From Ciona intestinalis (Eukaryota > Chordata > Ascidiacea > Phlebobranchia > Cionidae): a stretch of 64,000 nt of DNA. The position numbers were made by a program, and so were the translations under genes. The first letter of the stretch is position 1. Each line of letters starts with the position of its first letter. Below the pieces are notes generated by a model. It was not told the DNA's origin, did no database searches, and worked only from the letters and a program-made list of their open reading frames with translations. The DNA is taken from contig NC_020177.2 of the NCBI RefSeq assembly GCF_000224145.3, positions 2,869,649-2,933,648 of the forward strand, in the 5' to 3' direction. Positions 1 through 11,072 of this stretch are shown here, one piece after another.

Positions 1-1055
1 GCGGTGAAATTACGAACCACAAATAGACCAAAGCACAATTTCACACACCGAATTGAATAACACATGTGTCTAAATCGAATTGTGATTTTGTGCTGTGGCT
101 ACATAATAACCAATAACGACTAAAATGCGGTTTAATAGAAATTTATTCACATAAAGCATAGAGCATATATATGGTAAAGCCACAAAATATTTTTGTCTTC
201 TTAATTTCTTATGGAATATTAATTGGTATACAAATAAACTCATTCCTACAGTCTGCATACATCATTAAATTAAATGTCTTTATTTTATATTTTGTACCTT
301 TTGATAATATACGGTTAGCACATAATATACTTTTTTTTCTAATCGTGTTTAACTATATTAACCCATTTTAAATTGTAAGAATACGGATGTAATCATATTT
401 TTAGATGTGCTTTTTTTACAACCAAATGGGACGATAAAAATGAAAACATCGCATGTTTCTTCAACTCTAGTATAAATAAAATGCAACATTGTTATCGCAG
501 GACATACGTAGTTTATCTTCAGGTATATATTTTAAAATCGAATTTACTCGGTTACCACCAGCATTTGCGTTACAGTAAATCGCAGTCTAAGTTCAATGAA
601 GCGTGCATTTGTGTTCATGCGTTTAAGTTTATATGCCTTTTTGAAACAATCAGCGCCGCCCGCATCACTCGGGTTTGGTTAATTCCTTGCTTTCCTACGT
701 CCTTTTAGTTACAGTTGCTTCAATTTTAAATGTAGTACATACGTTTAGTCCTGCAGTCAGTCTTATGTATTCGCTCTAAGTTTATCGTTTTTACCAAATA
801 TTCTTATTTCAGATGTATAAGTTAGTAAAATTCCATTGATGGTGTCACTTTAATCGGCGCAAACAGTTTGTAAGTACTTTGTTGTTCTTTTACATTGCGT
901 TGTTTTTTCGTTCTTACTTTCATTGTACAGAAAACCATCCGTTAATAAACAAACCAATTTGATGTGTTGACTAATACGGCAATAAAAAAATCCGAATAAT
1001 TGGAATAAAAGCTTGGCGGTTACAGGTAACATGGTTCATTTTAACAAGTTCAAGA
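1..1055. other. Left-edge stretch, no gene seen
   Basis: AT-rich; probably intron of the EF-hand gene. Only a MITE scrap (about 395-475, with CCAAATGGGACGA) is recognisable. Short frames here show no family likeness. Confidence 0.5.
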
Positions 1056-1347
1056 GAATGAATAAATGAATGTAACTAATTAATATCCTCGCGTAGAGGG
1101 CAAGGATAGCCGTTGTAACACGGTTGTTATGTTTCATATACACCTTGAGTCCGCTCACGAGTTACCACGTATGTAACTTTATTTTTCTATTATTTTTGAG
1201 CGATATTTTTGCTGTTATGTATAACTGACAATTTGGACAACCATTAGTGACCACTGGTTTGGAGCAATTGCTATTAAGTTTTTTCCCAAGAATATGCACA
1301 TACGACCACAATGATAGCAGCAACGAGCCTTAAACCCACAAGCCCAC
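1056..1347 (-). repeat. SINE (Cics-1-like), 5'-truncated, intronic
   Basis: Reversed copy: starts with the GAATGAATGTAA tail, has the GAGTTACCACGTATGTAAC block and TTAGTGACCACTGGTTTGGAGCAATTG, and lacks the tRNA-like head. It sits 10 bp from the EF-hand exon at 1358. Confidence 0.8.
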
Positions 1348-1357
1348 AAATACATAC

Positions 1358-4300
1358 CTTGTCAAACTTAGCGAAAGCGTTCTTGTATTGAACAATTCGT
1401 TCCTCTCCCATCTCGCATAGTATATCTTCTACAATGCCCTGTAGAAATAACAAATTAGACCAAATTCAATACCACATGAAGTTATAAACAACCTAAGAGA
1501 AAAAAACAAACAATTCTAGCTGGACAGCGAACCTATAACCGTTTGGTTATCATTGTCTTTTTAGTGGCGTTGCAACCGCATTACACGCGAGTTCTTATAT
1601 AGGGTACCCCTATTATAACGATTAATTGTTATTGCCCGGCCACGCAAAGATAACATAACATTTATTTGTATATATTTTTGAAAACGATATCGAATTTATC
1701 ATATGTTTAAAGAACGAAGAGAAGGGAGTCACAAGGAATAAATAGGTGTCATTCATTGATTTTCATTCATTCATTTAATTATTCGTTATTTAGTCATTCT
1801 TTTATTTAACTTATAAATGCACATATATAAGCTTCCTCACCTTTAGGTTCAACATTGCTTTCATATAAATACAGGCTATCGTATCTCGAATATTAAAGGT
1901 CTAACTAACCTACTATTAACTATAATACTGTGGGGTAAAATGGGATACTCCAAGGACCTTAACACACACATGATATCCCACATTTTTAGCGTTTAAAAAA
2001 CTCGCTTTTTTAGCGTTATGAGTATACGGTTATAGAATTTTGTAAATACTTCTTGTTTGCTACCAAATGGGACGAGAAAACAAGAGTAAAAACTGTACTA
2101 TCTCACCCTAACCTATACTTAACACCTGCCTAAATGAACTAAACATAATACCATACACGCCTAACCCTATAACATAACCTTATAACGTGCAAAAAATCTA
2201 GCCTGAACTTTCACTGCCCTTTCTAAGCGTAATCGCCCACTTTAGTTACTGCTTGTTGCAGCGCCTTGGAAAACTACGGCGTCATTTCGAGCTGCTAATA
2301 ATGAACACTCAACGGCTTTCGTGCTTTAGAAATTAGGATCGCGGTTTCGGAATGTGACAGTGGGATCGAACTGCCAAACCGATAGAGCCTTTGCCGAAGT
2401 CGTCAGTCTGCGCATTAAAATTTAATCGTCGACTAACAATCCAAAAATGTACATGGGTGACGGTAAAATCGTAAACGGAACTTAGTTGACTATTAGTTGT
2501 AAATGGTAGGATGGGGTAAGTAGGGACACCTTGAGCACATAATATCCGAATATCCTGACCGTGTTTTAAACAAGCAACGGTCTATGGGAGTCGTGAGGAT
2601 ACGGTTTTATAATTGTTTGGATATTCTTTGTTAACCACCAAACGTGACAGGGAAATATAATGAAAGCGTGTCCATCTTCCCCACTGTACCATATAACACT
2701 TATATACGAAACTGTGTTTAGATTTGCGCCTATAAAATGACCGTAGAATCAAAATACGTAAAACGAAAGGAAAAACTCGGAGAAAAAATTACACTTAAAT
2801 GTTATAATATTGCAAAATCGTCAAAGTGGATATATAACAGGGCGGGGTAAGATGGGATGTGTTTTCATTCTCTTTTCTCGTCTCATTTTTTTAGAAAAAA
2901 TCAATACAAATTCTATAACCGTATAGTTCTGCAATTAAAACGTTGATAACTGTTGAAAACACGATTAGGAAACAAGGGGTTTTGGGTGCTAACAGTACCC
3001 CTCTTACCCCAAATGTAATATCATGCCCATAAACGCAACAAAACAGCCAAAAAAGTTCACAATTTTTACCTGAACTCTTCGTTGATCGCATGGCCCAACT
3101 GTCATGAGACGCTCTGTTAAACTTTTTTGTTTTTCCTTTGCAGTAAGACTGCTCTCTGGTATAACGCTGCCTGTAGCTGTAGCCACTACTGTAGTCGAAA
3201 GCGCTGTGAAAAAAATAGTCAAAAACAAACACTGATCGGTTAAGGGTTGCTAAATTGTCAGCAAAAAAAAACATTCAAAAAATTACATACGTCATACCTC
3301 GTTAGCTGGTACGAGGTGTATAAAACAGAACGCCTGTGTTATATAGTCGTTATTTTTCCGGCCACGCGAGAATAAACTTTAAGTTACAGTTTTTACTGCC
3401 CTTGCCTCTAACCTTAGAGGTTATACGAGTTCAAGGCCGCTGTTACCATTGTAGACGTATGTGTGTCCTTGGGCAAGACACTTAACGGCATTGTTTTCAA
3501 TCTAGTAATCCAAATGGTTTGTTTAAAAGCCTTAGATTCCTTAGCCTTAGCCTTAGCCTTAGCCTTAGCCTTAGCCTTAGCCTTAGCCTTAGCCTTAGCC
3601 TTAGCCTTAGCCTTAGCCTTAGCCTTAGCCTTATAGCCTTAGCCTTAGCGTTAGCCTTAGCGTTAGCCTTAGCCTTAGCCTTAGATTAACAAAATGAAAA
3701 AGTATAAAAAAAAACACAAAGTTGTTTAACTCACATATGTATTAACTCTTACGCTCAATTGTGAGGTGTATGATACAAGACACCGTGTTGTAACGCCCGC
3801 CACGCTTATAAAACGGTCGTATAATATTTGTTGTTGTGTAGTTCTATTTATTAATTATGTATAGCGTAAAATTTTATTGAGCAGTGTTAATTAATGTTGT
3901 AGTCAAACCTCTGATACATTTTTTATTTCGTATTTTATCATATACACAACGTAAAGTTAGTTTTTAATTGCTATAGGTATAGAAAAAAATATACTCGTTT
4001 TCGAATTAAAATCTACATGTTAATTTTAATTAAAAAAAAAACACAGTAAATCTGTTTTTATATACTTCTAGAAAATGTCAATACCTCGTTGTTAGTTTAA
4101 ACGATTCCTTAAATGTAAAACTGCATTATACCGGCTTCTAAATGTTTACAGTTCCGCTCATCTAAAATAAATCAATACAAGATTACATATACCAACCGTC
4201 AGCAATGGCAGATTTTGTTGATCCAGTTCGGGAAGGGGTGTTCAAAGAATTTGTGGTGACGTCCTTTTCACTCCATGCGGTCGGTGATTGTGTATCAACC

Positions 4301-7300
4301 ATTTCGTCCAGTGGTTTCCCATTTACGGGGCTGTTTTCGCCGTTTTTCGGGTTGTCGTTTTTGTCCTTTTCACCGTAGGAGGAAGGGGTATTATTTTCGT
4401 TTCTATGCGCCTGGATCTGGTGCTGCTGATCGCACTGATTGTTATCAAAGCTTTTCTGCTGACTTATTGCCCGGGTAATTTTCTCTGGACCGCTTCTGCC
4501 ACTTTCTGATGCCTCTCTACTTTCCATTAGCGGGGAGAGTGTTATCTCTTCTGGTGTAGGTTCGTTTTCACAGTAACAGGGACTTGTATCTTGGCTTTGA
4601 ATTTGCAAGCTGTTTACATTCGGCGGGGGCAAGTGATGCCAAACGTTTTCCGATGATCCGTTTAACAACAGTCTAGACGATTCTGTGTTCCGGCGAATCA
4701 ACTGTTTAGAGTAACACATAGAATTACATGGAACGAAACCGATATAATATTTGAATACAGTAGGCTGGGAAAAGACGGGACACCTTTAGCACATAATATC
4801 CAAATATATACTGATCGTGTTTTAAACAATTTACAACGGTCAATAAGAATCTTGAGGACACGATCTTATAATTCTTTGAATGTTCTTTGATTGCTACCAA
4901 ATGGGGCGAGAAAATAAAATGAAAACTACTCTCATTTTCCCCACTCTTACTGTATAAAAACGGTATATAGGCAAATTTGGTACGGCTTAAAAAACAACCG
5001 TTTCAAAAGCCAGTACTTTATACTGTATTTTGCATAAAACTGGAGAAATATATTATAGAAATACTTTACACACGATAAAATACTTAAACATAAAACGGTA
5101 AACGTCTATATATACACACACATAATAAAAAGCTATCAGAAAAGACCAAAAAATCGTTAAAAACGCCACGACAGTTCTGTCTGTTTTCCATCGTACCAAA
5201 AAAAATAACCTCTGTTAAACTGTTTAAATGTTATATATCAAATATCATTTTAAACATTTCCAAATACTTATAACATCTCAGTCGTAGCGTTGTTTTTAAA
5301 TAAAACCGCTAATTTAGTTTACCTGATATAGCGCCCATAAGGTTTCAGTACTAAACTAAATCCCCGCACTCGGTCGCATTTATCATAGTTACGTATCACG
5401 GCTTAGTGCTAATCAATAGGGCTTAAACGGCTCTCAAAGCCGTATCTAGTATACTACTCCGTGTAATATGTTGCCTGTAGACATATTATACTAGTCTTGG
5501 CTTATGGAAAATTACAACGATTAAATACATTTGTTTTGTTTCCACTTAATGTTGTTTTACATGTATTGGGGAAAAATATAGGTTTTACCAAAAAGTTTCC
5601 AAATTTAAGTTGTGTGGGTATACACTATTGGTAGTAATAGGACAACTATACGACCTAGTCCTAAATACAATTCACCCGTGCGTGTATCGTAGTATTAAAA
5701 GGAACCCATCTTTTTTAATAGCATATGTTGTAGTATAGGGCGGGGGAAGATGGGGCCCCTTTTCATTCATTTTTCTACCAATTTGGTAGTAAACAAAACA
5801 AATTCAAAGAAGTATAAAACCGTATGTTCACGACTTCCATAGACCGCTGTTTATTGTTTAAAACACGTATAAAGGTGTCCCGTCTTCCCCCACCCTACTG
5901 TATATAACCTATAGCGACTTACGGGCTTTTGCCTTCTTTGAATATGTCTGTTGCTGTCTGGTCTGCTATAGCATTGCATGGTCTGAGTATCGTCACTCAT
6001 ACTGGGACCGTTTCTATAATATTTATACCGTCTCCATGTGGCTGTTTGTGCTGGCCCGTAGGTATTCTAGACGAAAAAGCCAAATTGTTATTGCAAATCT
6101 AGGTATTCTAGTCAATAATAAAACTTATAATTTAGATAGGTATTTTAGTATAAAAAGGTCCAAGTTATAATTTACATAGGTATTTCATAGACGAAAAGGC
6201 CAGGTTATAATAGGGTGGGGAAATACGGGGTGCCTTCGCTTATAGCACATACTATATCTAAATGTCCTGAGTTTTAAACAATTAACAACGGTATATGGGG
6301 GTCATGAGGAAACGCTTTTTAATTATTTGAATGTTCTTTGTTTACTACCAAATGGGACGAGAAAATAGAATAAAAAGGTTTCCCATCTCCCCCACCCCAC
6401 CATATTATTTACACATGTTTTGAAGGGCAGTACGGCAGCTCACCGCATTGTAGTTTATGTGGCGGTAGAGATTTTCATTGTGCGGATATATTCCGGTGTG
6501 GCCACCAGAGTCATAGCTTCTAAGTTGTTCGGTTCTCCCCATGATCATATCATTGCACTCCGCATCGCTGCCAGCCTCAAGTTAATGGAAAGATGAATTT
6601 AACAGCTCACTTATGCAGAAAATTAACTTATAAAATATGCATGCTGTTCGTGTGTGGCCTTTAAGGCAAGAGAAGCGCCGCATTAATCAGCACTTCTTGT
6701 GCCATTAATTTAAGCTGAAGGCGATACAGTGGGTACTGTGGCAGTCGAAAAAAAATAGGAAAAAAACTCGACCATTGTAGAAAAGTATCAGTCATAAACC
6801 CGCATTGATCGGTCCCTTATTTCCAGACGCGCGGCGCCGCCCGACGAGGTTTTTTTTCTTGGAAATGAAAGCTAATCGATGCCGCCCTACTATCGGCAAC
6901 TACACTCGCTGGGTGCATAAAATGTATCCGCTAGGGACATATCTCATAAACTGTCATCTGAGTACAGAGTTTCGACTCTTTAATGTAAAACAAAGATTGC
7001 GATAAATGTGCTTAAACTTAAAGGAATAATAGCGTGTCGCATGCGATTAAACGGAGAATACGCCAGAAAAATGTTAAAAGATCGTGGTATAATTCATTGA
7101 TCGTATACTGCAGTATGGAAAAATAGATTTCACAATTCACCTTATGCTGTATTGCTCCTCGGCCCGTACGGTAAGCCAACATGTACTGCGATTCAATTGG
7201 TTCTTTGTTGCTAGGATTCTGATACACTTTGCTGCAATTCGGCCGCAAATTTCGTTCCAAAAATCCGTTCTGAGTTACAGCTGGTTGGGGTTCGTCTTGC

Positions 7301-7719
7301 AGTTGCTGTTCATGATCGTCAGTTACAATGCCTTCGTCTGTAGACGGCGATGTCGAGTAGAAAGATTGCCGCCCGCTGTTAGGTGAAGGTACTTTAAGAA
7401 AGTTTGAGTTTTCAATATCGAGTGAGCTGGATTTCTGCTCTCTGCTGTTTCTGTTGTAACCCCTGACGCTCGCTCTAGATTCAAATGACGAGCAAAGTGT
7501 ATCTTCTACACTGCTGTTCGTCAGCAGACTGTCTCTAAGTGACTCCTGTTTAGAAGAAGTATTTTTCCACTGGGTTCGTCTCCGTGTGGCGTTCATGGCG
7601 CTGCCAGTAAATACTAACGGTTCGTTCAACTCTTGCCGTTTTTTTGCTGGGCTTCTTGGTTTTGTGCTTGCCGTTCGCCCTTTTATATCCACTGACTTGC
7701 AAGTGTTTATCGATTCCAT
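1358..7719 (-). CDS. EF-hand protein with long low-complexity N-terminus, 5' part (runs off left edge)
   Basis: Six minus-strand exons: 7141-7719, 6444-6575, 5923-6066, about 4197-4701, 3070-3203 and 1358-1438. The first five joins I could test agree in phase (0/0/0, then phase 1 into 3203, then 0) except that the donor near 4197 (GTTGGT) is weak, so that end is uncertain or a small exon is missing. The first ~350 residues are rich in S, N, Q, P and charged residues, with no recognisable domain. The last exon codes EERIVQYKNAFAKFDK, which matches the helix that opens EF-hand 1 of calmodulin and troponin C, so a calcium-binding domain should follow to the left of the window. The start could be the Met at 7719 (good context) or an in-frame Met at 7794. 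No membrane segment or signal peptide is seen. I do not recognise the exact family. Exons are sure; the overall gene model is fair. Confidence 0.6.
1922..2117. repeat. MITE, subfamily B (TGTGGGGTAA ends)
   Basis: Left end CTGTGGGGTAAAATGGGA, right end diverged (CTCACCCTAACC). In the intron between EF-hand exons 1358 and 3070. Confidence 0.8.
2504..2694. repeat. MITE, subfamily A, diverged
   Basis: Ends GGTAGGATGGGGTAAG and CATCTTCCCCACTGTACC; centre holds AACGGTCTATGGGAGTCGTG. Confidence 0.8.
2832..3013. repeat. MITE, subfamily B
   Basis: Ends GGGCGGGGTAAGATGGGA and CCCCTCTTACCCC; abuts the EF-hand exon at 3070 within about 60 bp. Confidence 0.75.
3283..3505 (+). repeat. Two SINE fragments in tandem
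   Basis: 3283-3385 is a 3' end (GGTACGAGGTGTATAAAACAG to CACGCGAGAATAAA). 3395-3505 is a piece of a second copy with the B-box-like GAGTTCAAGGCCGCTG and GGGCAAGACACTTAACGGCA. Confidence 0.65.
3531..3685. repeat. (TTAGCC)n hexamer array
   Basis: About 24 nearly perfect tandem copies of TTAGCC, with a few TTAGCG units and one TTATAGCC. It directly follows a SINE fragment and lies in an EF-hand gene intron. It resembles, but is not, the telomere repeat TTAGGG. Confidence 0.95.
4756..4955. repeat. MITE, subfamily A
   Basis: TACAGTAGGCTGGG to CCCCACTCTTACTGTA, intron of the EF-hand gene, 55 bp upstream of exon 4701. Confidence 0.85.
5731..5903. repeat. MITE, subfamily A
   Basis: TAGTATAGGGCGGGGGAAG to CTTCCCCCACCCTACTGTA; ends 20 bp from EF-hand exon 5923. 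Confidence 0.9.
6206..6405. repeat. MITE, subfamily A
   Basis: TATAATAGGGTGGGG to CCCCCACCCCACCATATTA in the intron between exons 6066 and 6444. Just before it, TAGGTATT(T/C)TAG(A/T) is repeated three times (6061-6195). Confidence 0.9.
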
Positions 7720-8696
7720 GTTGTCTGTGCAAGTTAGTAACCTTTCATTGAAGAATAACAACTTTAATATCCAATGTACCTTTTTCTTAATCAATCAGCA
7801 GTTGGGTTCTCGCCTTTTTAGGACGAGAGACGCGTCGCATCTGCTTTTTGCACAAAGCAATCTAAAGCTCTCAGAAGAACAAGCCAGTATCTTTGCAAAA
7901 TCTTGTCGTTTTAAAAGCAAATTAATAATACAACATCTGACACAAGCACAAAAACATGTAATAAGAAGATTAAAAACTAGCGTGTACGAAACAGTCCGCG
8001 TTCTGTCAAGCGCAGAGAGGCTTTTGCTATTCTGTACAGAATGAGTACAGACACACTTACAGAATGCATGTCATCGCTTCCAAACGTTTTTCCTTTCATA
8101 ACCACAAGGTTTGCATAGGGAACAGTCATAAATTTTAAATGTTAACATCAATCTTTTACAACCTGGAACAGTTCGTGGCATTTAACGGCACTGCAATAAT
8201 CTTTATCGTGAACTAATCTTGCTATGGCTTTCAACATAAAGGATAGGGTGCAGATACGTGTGGTATATAGGCCTTACTACTATATATCGTATAGTCCTAT
8301 ACATACTGTACAAATTTGTCACGCGACACTCAGAAATAATCGCGCATTGTTATGCATCAATCACTTTTAAATAGGTTTGTGTTTTTTAAAGAAAACTTGA
8401 ACCCTTCTTACCTTGATGCGTGGAAACCAATTAGAGCTTCGATTATTTGTGACTACTGCTCCCAAAACGGTTCCTATTAGTAGGTTATTAAACTTTCGTT
8501 TTCATACTTAGTGCTACATACACCAATCAATATTCATATTCATTAGTCAAATGTAGCAGAACACGGAGTGCTAAACACTGGTAACGTGTCAAGCTATTTT
8601 CGTTAAAAAATTGCAATGAACTGTAATTATTCGTTTAAATTTAATGACGTTAATTAATCTAAAGGAATACTGTAATAAAATTACGTTAAGTACTAT
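7720..8696. other. Upstream region of the EF-hand gene
   Basis: No supported exon. It should contain the promoter of the leftward gene. The plus-strand frame over 7586-8044 is a shadow of the first exon and has no family likeness. Confidence 0.45.
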
Positions 8697-8900
8697 ATAT
8701 AGTATGGGGTTAGGTAAAATTAGTCATGTTTTTATTCTCCTTTTTTCATCCACTTTATAGTAAACAAAGAATATTGACAGAATTTTTATAACCGTATCTC
8801 CATATGATTCTGAAATAGCGTTTTTAATTGTTAAAAACACGATTAGGAAATATAGGATTTAGGCGCTAACGGTATCCTACCGTACCCTACAGTACTATAC
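8697..8900. repeat. MITE, subfamily B
   Basis: ATATAGTATGGGGTTAGG to GTACCCTACAGTACTATAC. Confidence 0.8.
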
Positions 8901-9023
8901 GTCATACAAATTTTAGTTATAGCTTAATTATAAACATTCTTTCAAGTATTTTAATAGTCTTAAAATAAACACAAGCAAAGGCCAAAAACCTACAGCACAC
9001 CATAATGCATACCAATAGGAAAT

Positions 9024-9217
9024 GTAGTAGGGTGATGGGGGAAGATTGGGCACCTTTTTTATTTTATTTTTCCGTTCCATTTGGTGGTAAAAAGGACATT
9101 CAAAGAATGATTTAAACCGTATCCTCACAACTCCCATAGACCGTAAATTGTTAAAAACGCGATTAGGATATTTGTATATTATGTGCTAAATGTGTCCCAT
9201 TTAACCCCACCCTACTA
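9024..9217. repeat. MITE, subfamily A
   Basis: GTAGTAGGGTGATGGGGGAAG to AACCCCACCCTACTATT. The 69-residue minus-strand frame over it is a shadow. Confidence 0.85.
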
Positions 9218-9377
9218 TTTTACCTTGCCATTTTTACTCATTTTATTATTAATAAACTGTTGTGCCAGTAAAAAAAATAATATCACCCTTTTTGCCCACT
9301 TTTACTATCATAAAACGATCTAATTTTTAACAAATGGTTTCCGGAAATAACAGTTTTTTTATCTAATAAAAGCAACA

Positions 9378-9543
9378 TAACTAATTATTTATTCATTGAA
9401 ATTCATTACCACATGCATAATGCAGATCACTATTTCGGAAACTATATTACGTTAACTGGACAATTTTAATCCTCACTCCTATTTATTCAAATGCTCTGCA
9501 TTATGCATGTGGTAATGAATTTCAATGAATAAATAATTAGTTA
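9378..9543. repeat. Perfect 48-bp inverted repeat with 70-bp loop
   Basis: Arms 9378-9425 and 9496-9543 are exact reverse complements (beginning TAACTAATTATTTATTCATT). The loop shows no resemblance to the MITE or SINE families. As RNA it would fold into one long hairpin. It may be a very young foldback element or a hairpin RNA source. Confidence 0.9.
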
Positions 9544-9805
9544 TAATTAACTAACGCTATGCTTTATATCTAGCATAGCGTTTCGCCTTAACGCATTTTA
9601 AGTGCTATAAGTTACCTACTGCTACAAAACAATAGCATTAAATTGTCATCAGAAGATTTATGAATGAATGTAAATTATTTATCGTCGCGTGGCGGACGAC
9701 CGCGGGTTTATACATTTGTGGGTAATGTTTTTTTCTTACTCATGTTCTATTCGGATGTTTGGTGTCCTCATACAGCTTCTTTTTGCCGTACCGTAAAATG
9801 CTTCA

Positions 9806-10110
9806 TATAGTATTGGGATTGGTAAAGTTGGGACACATTTTAACTCTATTTTCTCGTCCAATATGGTAGTAAACAGGGAACTTTCAAAGAATTATAAAAC
9901 TATATGCTCAAGACTCCCATAGACCGTTGTTAATTGTTTAAAACACAATCAGGATATTCGGATACTATGCGCAAAAGGTGTCCCATCTTCCCCACCCTAC
10001 TATATATCCTTACGACTCTAAAACTGCTTGTTAATTGTTTAAAATATGATCAGAAAACATAGGATTTAGATGCTAACGGTATTCCATTTTACCCCCAATG
10101 ACTATACAAT
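9806..10110. repeat. MITE subfamily A plus half of a subfamily B copy
   Basis: 9806-10005 is complete (TATAGTATTGGGATTGG to CCCCACCCTACTATATA). 10010-10110 is the right half of a second element ending TTTTACCCCCAATGACTATAC. Confidence 0.8.
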
Positions 10111-10489
10111 TTAAATATTTCGGTTGGGTAATTACAATTGGTGCATACACTCCCCTTTATATAAGGCGTAATTAAAATGCCATTAAAAATCCAGTAAAAA
10201 TTTCGCGCGGATAAGATGCCTAATTGCTCGTTAATGATTATAGACCAGACATGCAATATTAATTAATTGACAAACCAAATGTGCGCAAACTTTGTGCATG
10301 TAAACGATGTAATTAGAACTGCCCGAATATAGTTTGTATACAAGTTACCACCAAATGAAAGTAACTTGTCGGATCCTGGCGTTAGGGGGGAAAATGATAT
10401 TTGTTTTTATAACACGGGTGTTCCTGCTTCAGCACCTCGTTCCAGCTTACGAGTTATGTGACTTTGTGGGTAATTGTTTTTTTTTTTAT

Positions 10490-10785
10490 ATACAGTAGAG
10501 TGGGAAAGATGGGACACCTATATTTCATTCTTTTGTCACATTTGTTAGTAAACAAAGATCATACAAATATTTATAAAACCGTATCCTCACAGCTCCTATA
10601 TAGACTGTTGTTAATTGTTTAAAACACGATCAGATTATTGGGATATTATGTGCTAAAGGTGTCCCGTCTTTCCCCACACTACTATATATTGCATGGCTAA
10701 CAGTTTAGGCAACCCATTAAGTGACCACTGATGGGTTGGAGCAATTGCTGTTATAAGTGTCTTGCCTAAGGAAACCATAATAAGT
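10490..10785. repeat. MITE subfamily A followed by SINE scrap
   Basis: 10491-10686 runs TACAGTAGAGTGGG to CCCCACACTACTATATA. 10690-10785 is a reversed SINE middle (GCATGGCTAACAG, GGTTGGAGCAATTGCTG). A 10400-10480 stretch (CACGGGTGTTCC) is another scrap. This is the 3' flank of the tetraspanin gene. Confidence 0.75.
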
Positions 10786-11072
10786 AAATAATTTAAAACA
10801 AAAAAAGGGCGGCTACCAGGCTTCTTTCTTCCAATTATATGTAAATGTGTTTTTACCCATAAGCGGGTTTTAACGACTGTCGTTTTGTCGGTAAATATAT
10901 TGTCTTTTCGTGTTAAATATTTTTCCATCTTCGCTTGCGTAATCAAAGAGACGAATAAAGTTATTACAAAACTTTTAAAATAACAAAGCTGCAGAAAATA
11001 CGTAAAATTAGTAGTACTATTACTGAAAAACAAAAACTCTTATATTAAAAATAACTTTTTAACGTCTTTATA

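Noticed and set aside
3531-3685. True interstitial telomere or CRISPR-like array
   Set aside because: The unit is TTAGCC rather than TTAGGG, and it has no spacers; it is a simple hexamer repeat.
7586-8044. 152-codon plus-strand frame
   Set aside because: Largely the antisense shadow of the first EF-hand gene exon; no recognisable domain.
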